From contig JBBIPZ010000011.1 in NCBI GenBank assembly GCA_037442505.1, positions 14,781 through 78,780 on the forward strand: a DNA stretch of 64,000 nt, written 5' to 3'. Positions 36,930-46,704 of this stretch are shown one piece after another (position 1 is the first letter of the stretch; each line of letters begins with the position of its first letter). The position numbers and the translations under genes are program-made. Below the pieces are notes generated by a model. It searched no databases. It was not told the origin of the DNA and saw only the letters and a list, made by a program, of their open reading frames with translations. The stretch comes from JBBIPZ01 sp037442505 [NCBI: Deltaproteobacteria bacterium] (GTDB lineage Bacteria > CALINM01).

Positions 36930-37964
36930 ATGGGAATCACTTACAAAGACGCTGGAGTAAATATTGACGAAGGAAACGAGACTGTTAACAGAATAAAACC
37001 TTTGGCTAAAGCAACCTTTAGACCTGAGGTTTTATCTGACATAGGAAGTTTTTCTGCATTTTTTAGTTTAAATACCAAGAAGTATAATGAACCGGTGCTT
37101 GTTTCGTCAACAGACGGTGTAGGGACCAAACTAAAAATTGCTTTTGATAGTGGAATTCATCACACTGTTGGTATAGATCTTGTTGCAATGGTAGTTAATG
37201 ACATTATTGTGAGTGGTGCAGAGCCTTTGTTTTTTCTTGATTACTTTGCATGTGGAAAACTAAACGCTTCCGTTACTGAACAGGTAGTAAAAGGTATATC
37301 TGAAGGTTGTAAAGAGGCAAACTGTTCTTTAATTGGTGGTGAAACTGCCGAATTGCCTGGGTTTTATAATGAAAATGAGTACGATTTAGCTGGATTTGGA
37401 GTGGGCGTAGTTGATAAGGAAAAAATTATCGACGGAAGTCATATCACAATCGGCGACGTAATTATCGGAATAGAATCGTCAGGCCTTCACAGTAATGGTT
37501 ACTCACTCGTTAGAAAAGTTTTTTTTGACAGACATAAATATAAATTAGACTCATACATTGATGACTTAGGAAAAACGCTTAGAGAAGAGCTGTTAACACC
37601 AACAAAAATATATGTTAAGCCAATCTTGAATATATTGAAACATTTTGAAATAAAAGGGATTGCCCATATAACTGGTGGTGGCTTTTTAGAAAATATCCCC
37701 CGTGTCATACCATCGCAAACTAAAGCTGTCCTTAATCTTTCTAATTTTCAAATGCCTCCTATATTTCAACTTGTAAAAAAATTAGGCGACATAGATGATA
37801 AAGAGATGTATAGAACATTCAATTGTGGAGTTGGATTAACTCTGATAGTTTCAAATGATAATGCAGATGATATAATCTCGCTACTTAACAATATGAAGAT
37901 CAAATCATCAATAATTGGTGAAATTAGAAAGCGAGAAGATGAAGCTTCTATCGAAATTTTATAG
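36930..37964 (+). CDS. purM: Phosphoribosylformylglycinamidine cyclo-ligase
   Basis: PurM closes the imidazole ring of FGAM, giving AIR, using ATP. The 344-aa protein begins MGITYKDAGVNIDEGNETV and contains STDGVGTKLKIAF, VNDIIVSGAEPLFFLDY, the conserved GGETAELPGFY block, and GIESSGLHSNGYSLVR. The glycine-rich HITGGGFLENIPR closes the family pattern. A GGAG Shine-Dalgarno precedes the ATG. It is 12 bp before purN. Confidence 0.97.
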   Translation: MGITYKDAGVNIDEGNETVNRIKPLAKATFRPEVLSDIGSFSAFFSLNTKKYNEPVLVSSTDGVGTKLKIAFDSGIHHTVGIDLVAMVVNDIIVSGAEPLFFLDYFACGKLNASVTEQVVKGISEGCKEANCSLIGGETAELPGFYNENEYDLAGFGVGVVDKEKIIDGSHITIGDVIIGIESSGLHSNGYSLVRKVFFDRHKYKLDSYIDDLGKTLREELLTPTKIYVKPILNILKHFEIKGIAHITGGGFLENIPRVIPSQTKAVLNLSNFQMPPIFQLVKKLGDIDDKEMYRTFNCGVGLTLIVSNDNADDIISLLNNMKIKSSIIGEIRKREDEASIEIL

Positions 37965-37976
37965 GGTATATGACTT

Positions 37977-38636
37977 ATGTCTTTAAATCTTGGCGTATTG
38001 GTCTCTGGTAGTGGCTCTAATCTACAGGCTATCATCGACAACATTGAAAGTGGCAAGCTTTCATCTAAAATTGCCGTTGTTATATCTAACAATCCTCAGG
38101 CATACTCTATAGAAAGAGCCAAACTACACAAGATACCTTACGAAATCATTGAACACAAAAATTTCCCAACGCGAGAAGAGTTTGATAGAAAGCTTGTTGA
38201 AGTGCTAAAGTCATACAATGTTGACCTTGTTGTTATGGCTGGCTTTTTAAGAGTGATTACAAAAACACTTCTTGATGCTTTTCCTATGAGAATAATGAAT
38301 ATCCACCCTGCCTTGCTTCCTGCCTTTCCTGGTTTGCATGTTCAAAAAAAGGCTCTTGAATATGGTTGTAAATTTGCTGGCTGTACCGTTCATTTTGCAG
38401 ATGAAGGTGTAGATTCTGGACCTATAATAATCCAGGGCGTTGTGCCCATCTTAGACGATGATACAGAAGATACTCTTTCAAAACGTATTCTCTCTGTAGA
38501 ACATAAAATTTACTCTACAGCAATTAAACTATACGAAGAAAACAGAATTAGCATTGTTGGCAGAAGGGTTATAATAAATCCGGCACTGTCACCTGACGAA
38601 AAAAACTTTCTGACTAATCCTCTGATATTAGTATAA
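37977..38636 (+). CDS. purN: Phosphoribosylglycinamide formyltransferase
   Basis: PurN formylates GAR using 10-formyl-THF. The 219-aa protein shows LGVLVSGSGSNLQAIID (phosphate loop), the VMAGFLRVITKTLLDAFP region, the catalytic NIHPALLPAFPG with Asn and His, and VHFADEGVDSGPIIIQG containing the catalytic Asp. It is the last gene of the plus-strand purine run and converges on argC with a 14-bp A/T-rich gap that has no clear hairpin. Confidence 0.97.
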   Translation: MSLNLGVLVSGSGSNLQAIIDNIESGKLSSKIAVVISNNPQAYSIERAKLHKIPYEIIEHKNFPTREEFDRKLVEVLKSYNVDLVVMAGFLRVITKTLLDAFPMRIMNIHPALLPAFPGLHVQKKALEYGCKFAGCTVHFADEGVDSGPIIIQGVVPILDDDTEDTLSKRILSVEHKIYSTAIKLYEENRISIVGRRVIINPALSPDEKNFLTNPLILV

Positions 38637-38650
38637 AAATAAAAAAATCT

Positions 38651-39673
38651 TTAAGGGAATATAGGTGGTAAAAATAGCGCCTCTTCCTCAGGAAAACCGC
38701 ACATTATGTTCATATTTTGCACAGCCTGTCCTGAAGCGCCCTTAGTTAAATTATCGATAACAGAGATTGTTACTAATGTTTTTGTTCTTATATCAATTTT
38801 AAATCCAATATCACAGTAGTTACTTCCTACGACGCTTTCTATTGTTGGCAACTCATCTTTAAATAATCTAACAAACTTTTCATCACCATAATAAGCTCTG
38901 TAAATATTGAAAATATCTTCTTCACTCACCAATTCCTTCATCTTCGAGTATGTCGTAGTTAAAATCCCCCTTTTAATGGGAAGTAAGTGAGGGGTAAATA
39001 ATACAGTAACATTTTTACCAGATGACGATAGCACTTCTTCTATCTCTGGTTGATGTCTGTGCTTGGTAACATTATAAGCCTTAAAGCCGCCATATACTTC
39101 GCAAAAATGTGTTTTTAGACTTAATCCCCTGCCCGCACCAGTCACACCTGACTTACTGTCAATAAATATAGTTTCATTATTTATCACTGACTCTTTCAAA
39201 AGAGGATACAGGGCTAAAATTGCACTTGTTGGATAACACCCCGGATTAGCAACAAGTTTTGTCTCTTTAATTTGATTACGGAAAAGTTCTGGCAACCCAT
39301 ATACTGCCTGTTCAGTTAAGCTGAAATAAGGATGCTCTCCGTACCAGCTTCGGTAACGTTCATAATCCTTCAGTCTGAAATCAGCGCTCAAATCAATAAC
39401 TTTTATTCCCGCATCAAGAAGAGGTTTTACCACTTTATAAGCTTCTTGATGTGGAAGCGCAGTAAATGCAACATCTATATCAACGTTAGTAGTTATCTCA
39501 GAACAGGGAATATCTAAAATATTTGAATAAGCTGGAAAAACATCAGAAAATCTTTTTCCTACATGCTGATTACTTGAAAGATAAGAAATTTTGATACGAG
39601 AATGCCGAACCAGTATCCTCACCAGTTCGGCACCTGTATAACCTGTTGCTCCAAATATGCCAATTTTAAGCAA
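38651..39673 (-). CDS. argC: N-acetyl-gamma-glutamyl-phosphate reductase
   Basis: ArgC reduces N-acetylglutamyl-phosphate to the semialdehyde in arginine synthesis. The 340-aa protein has the NADP loop IGIFGATGYTGAELVRIL and the catalytic Cys in VANPGCYPTSAILAL. HRHQPEIEEVL is typical too. The start is TTG at 39673, with AAGGG 7 nt upstream. It is 25 bp after rpsI and probably co-transcribed with rplM-rpsI, an order I recall from some deltaproteobacteria. No other arg genes are in the window. Confidence 0.95.
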   Translation of the reverse strand: MLKIGIFGATGYTGAELVRILVRHSRIKISYLSSNQHVGKRFSDVFPAYSNILDIPCSEITTNVDIDVAFTALPHQEAYKVVKPLLDAGIKVIDLSADFRLKDYERYRSWYGEHPYFSLTEQAVYGLPELFRNQIKETKLVANPGCYPTSAILALYPLLKESVINNETIFIDSKSGVTGAGRGLSLKTHFCEVYGGFKAYNVTKHRHQPEIEEVLSSSGKNVTVLFTPHLLPIKRGILTTTYSKMKELVSEEDIFNIYRAYYGDEKFVRLFKDELPTIESVVGSNYCDIGFKIDIRTKTLVTISVIDNLTKGASGQAVQNMNIMCGFPEEEALFLPPIFP

Positions 39674-39698
39674 AACTTTTCCCTTCTAAGGCTTTAAA

Positions 39699-40097
39699 TT
39701 AACGTTTAGAGAACTGGAATCTCTTTCTCGCCTTTGGCCTTCCGTATTTCTTTCTTTCAACTTCTCTCGGGTCTCTTGTTAGATAACCAGCTTTTTTAAG
39801 TGATTGTCTTAGCTCCGGGTTAAAATTTAGCAAAGCTCTCGCAATGCCGTGTCTCAATGCCCCAGCTTGTCCCATTATACCACCACCTGTAAGTGTGGCA
39901 TAAATATCCAAGGAAGAGGTAAGGTTAGTCAAAACTAAAGGCTCTTTAACAACCTTCAACGCTGTCGGATATTTAAAATAACTTTCTACAGCAACTTTGT
40001 TAACTATTATTTTACCATTACCAGATTTTACCCACACCCTTGCTATTGACCTTTTTCTTCTTCCAGTACCATAAAATTTTTTCTCTAACATAGACAT
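39699..40097 (-). CDS. rpsI: 30S ribosomal protein S9
   Basis: S9 belongs to the 30S head; its C-terminal tail reaches the P-site tRNA. The 132-aa protein has FYGTGRRKRSIARVWVKSGNG at the N-terminus and a basic C-terminus ending RKKYGRPKARKRFQFSKR, with the invariant final SKR. AGGAG precedes ATG at 40097. It is 16 bp after rplM, the standard pairing. Confidence 0.98.
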   Translation of the reverse strand: MSMLEKKFYGTGRRKRSIARVWVKSGNGKIIVNKVAVESYFKYPTALKVVKEPLVLTNLTSSLDIYATLTGGGIMGQAGALRHGIARALLNFNPELRQSLKKAGYLTRDPREVERKKYGRPKARKRFQFSKR

Positions 40098-40113
40098 CTT
40101 AACTCCTTAAATT

Positions 40114-40542
40114 TTATAAATTTATCAAAACAGGCTGTTGTGCCGCATGAGGATGTTCACTGGTCATGTAAAGCTTAAGCCTCTTAATTCTGTGGTCCCT
40201 TAACTTATTTTTTGGCAACATCCCATAAACAGCCTCCCATAATATCTGGCCGGGCTTCTCAGCCTTTAACTTTTCGGCAGTAGTAGATCTAAAACCTGCA
40301 GGATAACCTGTATGCCAATAATATGTCTTAGAAACAAGCTTGTTTCCGGTAAGAACAACATCATTTGCATTAATTACTACTACAAAATCTCCACAATCTA
40401 CAGAAGGTGTAAAGTAAGCCTTGTGCTTTCCAATTAACAGTCTCGCTATCTCGGTAGCTAATCTGCCCAACGTTTTGCCTTTTGCATCGACAAGATGCCA
40501 TTTCCTTTCAGTATCTGTCATTTTAGGCCAATATGTTCTCAT
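40114..40542 (-). CDS. rplM: 50S ribosomal protein L13
   Basis: L13 is an early-assembly protein of the 50S subunit. The 142-aa protein shows WHLVDAKGKTLGRLATEIA, the DFVVVINANDVVLTGNK strand and the VYGMLPKNKLRDHRIKRL motif. It starts the rplM-rpsI-argC run, with a strong promoter 38-67 bp upstream and AAGGAGTG as the Shine-Dalgarno. Confidence 0.98.
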   Translation of the reverse strand: MRTYWPKMTDTERKWHLVDAKGKTLGRLATEIARLLIGKHKAYFTPSVDCGDFVVVINANDVVLTGNKLVSKTYYWHTGYPAGFRSTTAEKLKAEKPGQILWEAVYGMLPKNKLRDHRIKRLKLYMTSEHPHAAQQPVLINL

Positions 40543-40579
40543 TTCGAAACACTCCTTCTATTTAAATATTAGATTGTAA

Positions 40580-40609
40580 ATTTTAATCCATTCTGGCATT
40601 AATTGTCAA
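40580..40609 (-). promoter_or_regulatory. Strong sigma70-type promoter for rplM-rpsI
   Basis: Minus-strand TTGACA (40609-40604), an 18-nt spacer and TAAAAT (40585-40580). This is the best consensus match in the window, as expected for ribosomal protein genes. It faces the divergent lipoprotein promoter at 40627-40654. Confidence 0.7.
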
Positions 40610-40626
40610 TAAGAAAGAAGGTTTTT

Positions 40627-40654
40627 TTGACTTTTTTTATAAAAATGTTAAACT
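40627..40654 (+). promoter_or_regulatory. Putative promoter for the small lipoprotein gene
   Basis: TTGACT (40627-40632), a 16-nt spacer, and TAAACT (40649-40654). The expected start near 40661 would make the GTG at 40662 nearly leaderless, and no Shine-Dalgarno is visible. Confidence 0.4.
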
Positions 40655-40661
40655 TAATGTT

Positions 40662-40949
40662 GTGAAAAATACATTTTTCTTATTTATTTTAGCTATTTTT
40701 CTCATGACTGGATGTAAGGAAAATCCTGTTCAGGAATATGGTTCTACTCTTACTAATGCTGTTAAACAATCACAAAATGTCAGCATAATATCCGAAATTT
40801 CAAACATAAAAAAAGCTATCAGGGAATTCAGTGAAGAAAAAGGCAGACTGCCACAAAATATTGAAGAAATTGAAAATTTTATGGGGCGAACTATAGATAA
40901 ACAAAACATCTCTTATGATCCTGAAACAGGGGAAGTTACTAAAAAATAA
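40662..40949 (+). CDS. Small putative lipoprotein, unknown function
   Basis: A 95-aa protein starting at GTG. The signal MKNTFFLFILAIFLMTGC has a good lipobox (LMTGC, Cys18). The mature part is a helix (SIISEISNIKKAIREFSEEKG) followed by LPQNIEEIENFMG and a Tyr/Asp segment, SYDPETGEV. That layout resembles the soluble part of pseudopilin-like proteins, but the similarity is only impressionistic. It stands alone and converges on selB with zero gap: its TAA is followed directly by the selB stop complement. Its role is unknown. Confidence 0.65.
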   Translation: MKNTFFLFILAIFLMTGCKENPVQEYGSTLTNAVKQSQNVSIISEISNIKKAIREFSEEKGRLPQNIEEIENFMGRTIDKQNISYDPETGEVTKK

Positions 40950-42842
40950 TTATTTCCTCAATTTTCTTCCTTCCTGAACTCTAATTGTAAATTTTACACT
41001 GTCTAAGTATTCAAGAAAAGGTATAATATATTTTCTTGACATGCCAAAAAGTTCTCTTACATCTTGCGGTGTCAAAAAAGGTTTTTTTGAGAAAAAATCA
41101 ATCAACCTGACTTTTGTAGACTCTAAAACATCTTTTGTTATAAAATAGCTTTCATTGATTTTGACAATTTTTCCCTGTCTTACCAATGAAACCAGAGCTT
41201 CTTTTAATTTTTTTACGTCAACTTTAAGCTTTTCTGCAATTACTTCTAAATCGTCGGGAATAAGTCCGTAATCTCTATAAATTTGCTCTATCTTAACAAA
41301 CAATTCATTCGTCTCAGACTTATTAGCAAAAGACTTGCTTGCTACAAGCTCACCAATTATAGTAATTAAATTTTCTTCCTGCAGTAACTTTAATACAAAT
41401 GGAAAAATATTATCACTACAACCGACTTTCATAAAAAGCTCATCTTTATTAATACCCATTTTTAAAATATTTTCCTGATGAAACTTAACCAACTGATTGA
41501 TCGTTGTTTGTTTTATGTGTTCTATAACACTTTTATGATAATATCTTTTTTTGTCGTCTTTCACAATTATGGATTTACTTTCTAAATCTTTCAACGTCCT
41601 AATTATCAGAGAACTATCTTCTTTTAACAACACTAACAGACTATCAAGGGTTATGCCATTATCTTCATTTTCAAGAGTGAAGATTGTAATTATATCTTCT
41701 ATATTACCAACACTTAAATTTCTTAGATACTCTTCAGTATAATATTCCCTATTAAATGTCGGAATTTTAGGATTAAGTATCCTTCCGCCACCCAGGGTTG
41801 TATAAATACCATAACCCCTTATAACGTACTGATCGCCATAAGATGCCACAACCGATTTATCAAGCCTTACCATTGCGTAAGCCTTTTCTCCAGGCAACAG
41901 TTTATCTTTATTTAAAATAAAAATTTCTGCATTTGTTTTTGAAGTAAAAAGATGAAACTGACATACAAATCTTTGTTTTAATGGTTTTACATTATATGGC
42001 AAATAATTTAGCTCTATCAGAATTCTGTTTGTGGGTTCGAAAGCTTCATTATCAACTACTACCATTCCCCTCTCTAACTCATATCTTTCGACATCACTAA
42101 AATTTATAGCTAACCTTTCCCCCGCAACACCTTCATCAATGTTCTTGCCATGGCTCTGTAAACCTCTAACCCTAAGAAGTAAGCGTTGAGGCAATACATA
42201 CACTTCCTGACCTCGCTTAATAGTCCCAGAAATAGCTGTTCCACGAACGACTGTGCCAAATCCTTTGATCGTTATAACATCATCTATCGGCAGCCTGAAA
42301 GGTATCCCGTGGGGTTTTTCAATCACGTTTTTTGCAATATCATCTAAAACTTTAACAAACTCATCCAAACCATCTCCAGTAAGAGCAGACACCGCAACTA
42401 TCGGAGCGTCCTTTAAATTTGTGTCTTTAATGAAATCCTTAATGTCTTCCTTTTGAAGTTCAAGCAGTTCAGCATCTACAAGATCTTTTTTTGTCAATAC
42501 CACTATGCCATTTTTAATCCCGAGTATATCACAAATATATAAATGTTCTCTTGTTTGTGGCTTTATCCCTTCGTCTGCTGCAATAACTAAAGCAACCACA
42601 TCTATACCTGCCGCACCTGCTACCATTTTACTAACAAACTTCTCATGCCCCGGTACATCAACGATTCCAACCTTTATACCAGATGGCAACATCAAATGAG
42701 CATAACCAAGCTCAATAGTGATACCCCTTTCTTTCTCTTCTTTCAATCTGTCACAATCGATGCCTGTAAGGGCTTTTACAAATGTAGTTTTTCCGTGATC
42801 TATATGCCCTGCTGTGCCAAGAATTATGTTTTTTACAGCCAT
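40950..42842 (-). CDS. selB: Selenocysteine-specific translation elongation factor SelB
   Basis: SelB delivers Sec-tRNA to UGA codons marked by a SECIS hairpin. The 630-aa protein has the GTPase domain [21 protein letters not shown]3 DVPGHE and G4 TKKD. The NH-type EF-Tu-like domains II and III follow. The C-terminal half (about 380-630) holds tandem winged-helix SECIS-binding domains, ending [20 protein letters not shown]. It overlaps the purD end by 10 bp. No selA, selD or tRNA-Sec is seen here, so they must lie elsewhere. Confidence 0.96.
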   Translation of the reverse strand: MAVKNIILGTAGHIDHGKTTFVKALTGIDCDRLKEEKERGITIELGYAHLMLPSGIKVGIVDVPGHEKFVSKMVAGAAGIDVVALVIAADEGIKPQTREHLYICDILGIKNGIVVLTKKDLVDAELLELQKEDIKDFIKDTNLKDAPIVAVSALTGDGLDEFVKVLDDIAKNVIEKPHGIPFRLPIDDVITIKGFGTVVRGTAISGTIKRGQEVYVLPQRLLLRVRGLQSHGKNIDEGVAGERLAINFSDVERYELERGMVVVDNEAFEPTNRILIELNYLPYNVKPLKQRFVCQFHLFTSKTNAEIFILNKDKLLPGEKAYAMVRLDKSVVASYGDQYVIRGYGIYTTLGGGRILNPKIPTFNREYYTEEYLRNLSVGNIEDIITIFTLENEDNGITLDSLLVLLKEDSSLIIRTLKDLESKSIIVKDDKKRYYHKSVIEHIKQTTINQLVKFHQENILKMGINKDELFMKVGCSDNIFPFVLKLLQEENLITIIGELVASKSFANKSETNELFVKIEQIYRDYGLIPDDLEVIAEKLKVDVKKLKEALVSLVRQGKIVKINESYFITKDVLESTKVRLIDFFSKKPFLTPQDVRELFGMSRKYIIPFLEYLDSVKFTIRVQEGRKLRK

Positions 42843-44113
42843 TTTAAGGCCTTCTTTCCTATATCCTTTCTAAAATGCATTTTTTCAAAGTATATTTTTG
42901 ATACAGCATCATAACCCCGCTTAATTGCATCGTCAATATTTTCTCCTAAAGCTGTTACGCCAAGCACCCTTCCCCCATCTGTAAAAAATTTATTGTCAAC
43001 AAGTTTTGTCCCGGCATGAAACACAACAACATCTTCTATTTCTCTGATAGCTTCTAATCCTTTAATTTCGTAACCTTTACAATATTTGTCAGGATATCCA
43101 CCAGAAGCCATCACAATACAAACAGCTGGTCTTTGATCCCACAAAAGATACTCATTATGTAAATTACCATCCACGCATCCAAGCAAGACAGGAACTATAT
43201 CACTTTCAATACGCATTAGAAGCGGTTGTGCTTCAGGATCGCCAAAACGTGTATTAAACTCCAATACTTTCACTTCACCATCTTTTACCATCAATCCTGC
43301 ATATAAAACACCTGTAAATGGGGTGCCTTCTTTTGCCATACCCTCTATTACTGGATAAACAACTTGATTTAAAGCCTTTTCGAACACATCTTGAGTAACA
43401 ACAGGCGCCGGTGAATATGCCCCCATACCACCCGTGTTGGGTCCTTCATCATTATCAAACACCCTTTTATGGTCTTGCGAAGAATCCATCGGGATTACTG
43501 TTTTTCCATCAGAAAATACGAGGAACGAGGCTTCTTCACCTTCAATACATTCCTCTATAACGACTTCTCTGCCGGCTTCGCCAAACACATTTTTTGAGAA
43601 AATATTATCTAAAGCTTCCAAACCTTCTTCAACTGTTCTACAAACATACACACCTTTTCCTGCAGCAAGACCATCAGCTTTTACTACTATTGGAGCGCCT
43701 TTAGAAATTATATACTGCTTTGCCTTGTCGTATTCTGCATTGCTAAACACTTCAAAATCAGCAGTTGGTATGCCATACTTTCTCATAAACTTCTTAGCAA
43801 AAACTTTACTACCCTCGAGAACTGCTGCAGATTTTTTTGGTCCAAACGCCTTTACGTTTAGTTCTTCTAACACATCAACCAATCCAAGATTTAGTGGTGC
43901 TTCAGGTCCAACGACAACAAAATCTATTCCCTTTTCTTTAACAAAATTAACAATGCCTTCAATATCTTCAGCCTTAATCGAGACATTATTTGCGATCAAC
44001 GCTGTACCACCATTTCCTGGAGCACAATAAAGCTCTTTAACAAGTATACTTTGTTTTATCTTCCAGCAAAGGGCATGTTCCCTGCCCCCTCCACCTATAA
44101 CTAATACTTTCAT
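42833..44113 (-). CDS. purD: Phosphoribosylamine-glycine ligase
   Basis: PurD makes GAR from phosphoribosylamine and glycine, using ATP. The ATP-grasp protein (about 426 aa) starts MKVLVIGGGGREHALCWK and has APGNGGTA, the GPEAPLNLGLVD block, KADGLAAGKGVYVC and EFNTRFGDPEAQPLL. I start at ATG 44113, with GGAGGA just upstream. It is split from the main purine run, lying between polA (29 bp) and selB (10-bp overlap). Confidence 0.96.
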   Translation of the reverse strand: MKVLVIGGGGREHALCWKIKQSILVKELYCAPGNGGTALIANNVSIKAEDIEGIVNFVKEKGIDFVVVGPEAPLNLGLVDVLEELNVKAFGPKKSAAVLEGSKVFAKKFMRKYGIPTADFEVFSNAEYDKAKQYIISKGAPIVVKADGLAAGKGVYVCRTVEEGLEALDNIFSKNVFGEAGREVVIEECIEGEEASFLVFSDGKTVIPMDSSQDHKRVFDNDEGPNTGGMGAYSPAPVVTQDVFEKALNQVVYPVIEGMAKEGTPFTGVLYAGLMVKDGEVKVLEFNTRFGDPEAQPLLMRIESDIVPVLLGCVDGNLHNEYLLWDQRPAVCIVMASGGYPDKYCKGYEIKGLEAIREIEDVVVFHAGTKLVDNKFFTDGGRVLGVTALGENIDDAIKRGYDAVSKIYFEKMHFRKDIGKKALKWL

Positions 44114-44142
44114 AGCTTCCTCCAAATATTTATCTCTTTATT

Positions 44143-46689
44143 TTACATAGCAGCTTCGTACCAGTTTTTACCTCTGCCAATTTTTACTTCAAGAGGGACA
44201 TTAAAGTCAACTACATTTTCCATTTTATTTTTAATTACCGCTATAGCCTCGTTCGTTCTGACATCCTCAACCTCTAAAAGTAGCTCATCGTGAACCTGTA
44301 AAAGCATTTTAAAAACTATCCGTCTCTCTTGCAAATCTTTAAAAACATCAATCATCGCCTTTTTCACAATATCTGCTGCTGTTCCTTGAAGTGGTGTGTT
44401 TATCGCAATTCTTTCTGCATTCTGCCTTACATTATGATCGGGCGAATCGATCTCGTAAATATATCTTTTTCTGCCAAAATACGTTGTTACAAACTTATTC
44501 TGTCTTGCTTGAGCCACCAATTTTTCTCGATACTCTTTTACTTTTGGATAGCTTTCAAAATACCTATTTATAAATATTTCAGCATCTTTGGCGGAAATAT
44601 TAAGTTCTCTCGACAAAGAATATCTACCCATACCATACAAAATGCCAAAATTTATTGTCTTAGCCTGCCTTCTCATCTCTTTTGTAACCATATCAGGAAT
44701 AACACCAAATATTTTTGCTGCGGTCATGGTGTGAATATCACGTCTCTTTTTGAAGTCTTCTATAAGATTTTCGTCCTGAGAAAGCTCTGCAAGTATTCTG
44801 ATTTCAATCTGGGAATAGTCTGCAGAAACAAGAAAATACCCATCGTCAGCAATAAAAGCCTTCCTTAATTTTTCTCCCCATTCATACTTGATAGGAATAT
44901 TTTGAAGATTGGGATTACTACTCGATAGTCTTCCTGTTGCTGTCAGAGTCTGATTAAATGTAGTGTGTATCCTGCCATCATGTCTAACATAATTCGGCAA
45001 CACATCGATATACGTATTTTTTATCTTCGCCATATTTCGATATTCTAAAAGCAAAGGAATGACTGAATGACTTTCGTATAACTCATCAAGCACATCTGAT
45101 GCTGTTGAAAGACTTTTTTTCCCTTTTTTAACGGGCTTCAGCCCTAACTTTTCGTACAATACTGTGGCAAGCTGTTTGGGTGAATTTATATTAAACTCAA
45201 CTCCTGTTAGTTGATATATCTTTTTTTCCATCTCATCTAACCGCAACTTCAAATCCTCGTTAATTTCTTTAAGATAATCAACGTTCACTTTTATGCCCCA
45301 GTTTTCCATTTTAACAAGTATCACTGAAAGCGGCTTTTCTATTTCATTATAAAGTCTTAATAGCTGCTCGTCCTCATTAATTTTATTGACAACTTTTTTT
45401 GATATATTTATAAGACCTTTTAACAAAACAGCATGTTTTTTCTCATACTCATCTTCTGGAAAAAGTGATGCAATTTTGTTTTTACCAATTTCAGGAATAA
45501 AACCATACTCATCTCTAAAAATATCTTCTGCTGTATGCATATGATTGGCAGCGCTGTTAAGAAGGTAGGAGGCTAAAGATAAATCAAAAAAATCAAAAAA
45601 ATCACTTTTGCACTCAATCAATATTTTTATCAAATGCTTTCCATCAGATGTGTAGCATTTTTTATTTTGAATCTGCTGCAAAAAATTTTCTATTTCTGAC
45701 GTAACTTTGTAAATCTTTTTTCCATCTTCGGTAAATAATATTATTTTTTTATCATCGCCAATAGTTGGCACAGAAATATAAATAACGTCAGACTTAATGG
45801 TTTTTCGATTATAATTTTCGATTTCCAGAATAGAAAGGTCAATAGTTTCTCCCAACTGCATTTCCTTTATGATATCGTAAAACTCGAGTTCTTTTAACAA
45901 TTCCAATAGCTTTAAGTCATCAAAAGTCTTAACCTGCATTTCATCTATCTGAATATCTATTTTTTCATTTTTCAGTTCGCAAAGTTTTCTACTTAGAAAT
46001 GCAAACTCTTTCCCGTCTAAAAGAAGCTTCTGCAGGCGTTCTGGTAATTTGGCAATATTTTCATAGATATTTTCCAGCGAACCAAACTCGTTTATCAGTT
46101 TTAATGCAGTTTTTTCTCCAATTCCTTTCACACCGGGTATCCCATCTACTGTATCACCAGAAAGCGCTAAATAATCCACCAACTGCGAAGGTAATACACC
46201 CAAAAGCTCTTTTACAGCTTTATCATCAATAAATCTATCTTTTTGAGGGTGCCATATCACCACCCCAAATTTTGTAAGCTGATAAAGATCCTTATCAGAT
46301 GTCACGACAACAACCGATAACTCATCCTTATGTTCCAATGCTATGCTCGCTATTACATCATCCGCTTCAAAACCATCTTTAACGATAGTTTTTATATTCA
46401 TAGCATCCAATAATCGCATAACATATGGAAATTGGATAATTATCTCACCTGGTATGGGTTGTCTTTTTACTTTATATTCTTTCATCATTTCGTGCCTGAA
46501 AGTAGGACCTTTAGGATCAAAAATAACAGCAATATATTCTGGAAGGTGTTCGGTAACAATTTTGTTAAGCATCTTAAAAAAACCAAAGACTACGCGAGTA
46601 GGTAAGCCTTTTTTTGTTGAAAGGTATGGTAAGGCAAAATAAGCTCTATATAAAAAGGAGCTGCCATCTATTAAGTATAGTTTTTTCAT
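44143..46689 (-). CDS. polA: DNA polymerase I
   Basis: PolA fills gaps and removes RNA primers. The 848-aa protein has a 5'-3' exonuclease N-terminus (LIDGSSFLYRAYFALP, GFEADDVIAS, VTSDKDLYQL, PGVKGIGEKTA). A middle region (about 305-400) follows, then the polymerase with motif A DYSQIEIRILAELS, motif B RRQAKTINFGILYG and motif C QVHDELLLEV. The middle region has no D-x-E motif of a working 3'-5' proofreading exonuclease, so that domain is probably inactive, as in Bacillus and Thermus enzymes. It follows recJ by 15 bp, a repair pairing. Confidence 0.96.
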   Translation of the reverse strand: MKKLYLIDGSSFLYRAYFALPYLSTKKGLPTRVVFGFFKMLNKIVTEHLPEYIAVIFDPKGPTFRHEMMKEYKVKRQPIPGEIIIQFPYVMRLLDAMNIKTIVKDGFEADDVIASIALEHKDELSVVVVTSDKDLYQLTKFGVVIWHPQKDRFIDDKAVKELLGVLPSQLVDYLALSGDTVDGIPGVKGIGEKTALKLINEFGSLENIYENIAKLPERLQKLLLDGKEFAFLSRKLCELKNEKIDIQIDEMQVKTFDDLKLLELLKELEFYDIIKEMQLGETIDLSILEIENYNRKTIKSDVIYISVPTIGDDKKIILFTEDGKKIYKVTSEIENFLQQIQNKKCYTSDGKHLIKILIECKSDFFDFFDLSLASYLLNSAANHMHTAEDIFRDEYGFIPEIGKNKIASLFPEDEYEKKHAVLLKGLINISKKVVNKINEDEQLLRLYNEIEKPLSVILVKMENWGIKVNVDYLKEINEDLKLRLDEMEKKIYQLTGVEFNINSPKQLATVLYEKLGLKPVKKGKKSLSTASDVLDELYESHSVIPLLLEYRNMAKIKNTYIDVLPNYVRHDGRIHTTFNQTLTATGRLSSSNPNLQNIPIKYEWGEKLRKAFIADDGYFLVSADYSQIEIRILAELSQDENLIEDFKKRRDIHTMTAAKIFGVIPDMVTKEMRRQAKTINFGILYGMGRYSLSRELNISAKDAEIFINRYFESYPKVKEYREKLVAQARQNKFVTTYFGRKRYIYEIDSPDHNVRQNAERIAINTPLQGTAADIVKKAMIDVFKDLQERRIVFKMLLQVHDELLLEVEDVRTNEAIAVIKNKMENVVDFNVPLEVKIGRGKNWYEAAM

Positions 46690-46704
46690 AGGTTACATTA
46701 TATT

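Noticed and set aside
38637-38650. Bidirectional terminator between purN and argC
   Set aside because: The 14-bp gap is A/T-rich without a hairpin.
40950-42842. Selenoprotein or tRNA-Sec beside selB
   Set aside because: No gene in the window is interrupted by an in-frame TGA that I could recognise, and no long-acceptor tRNA-Sec was seen next to selB.
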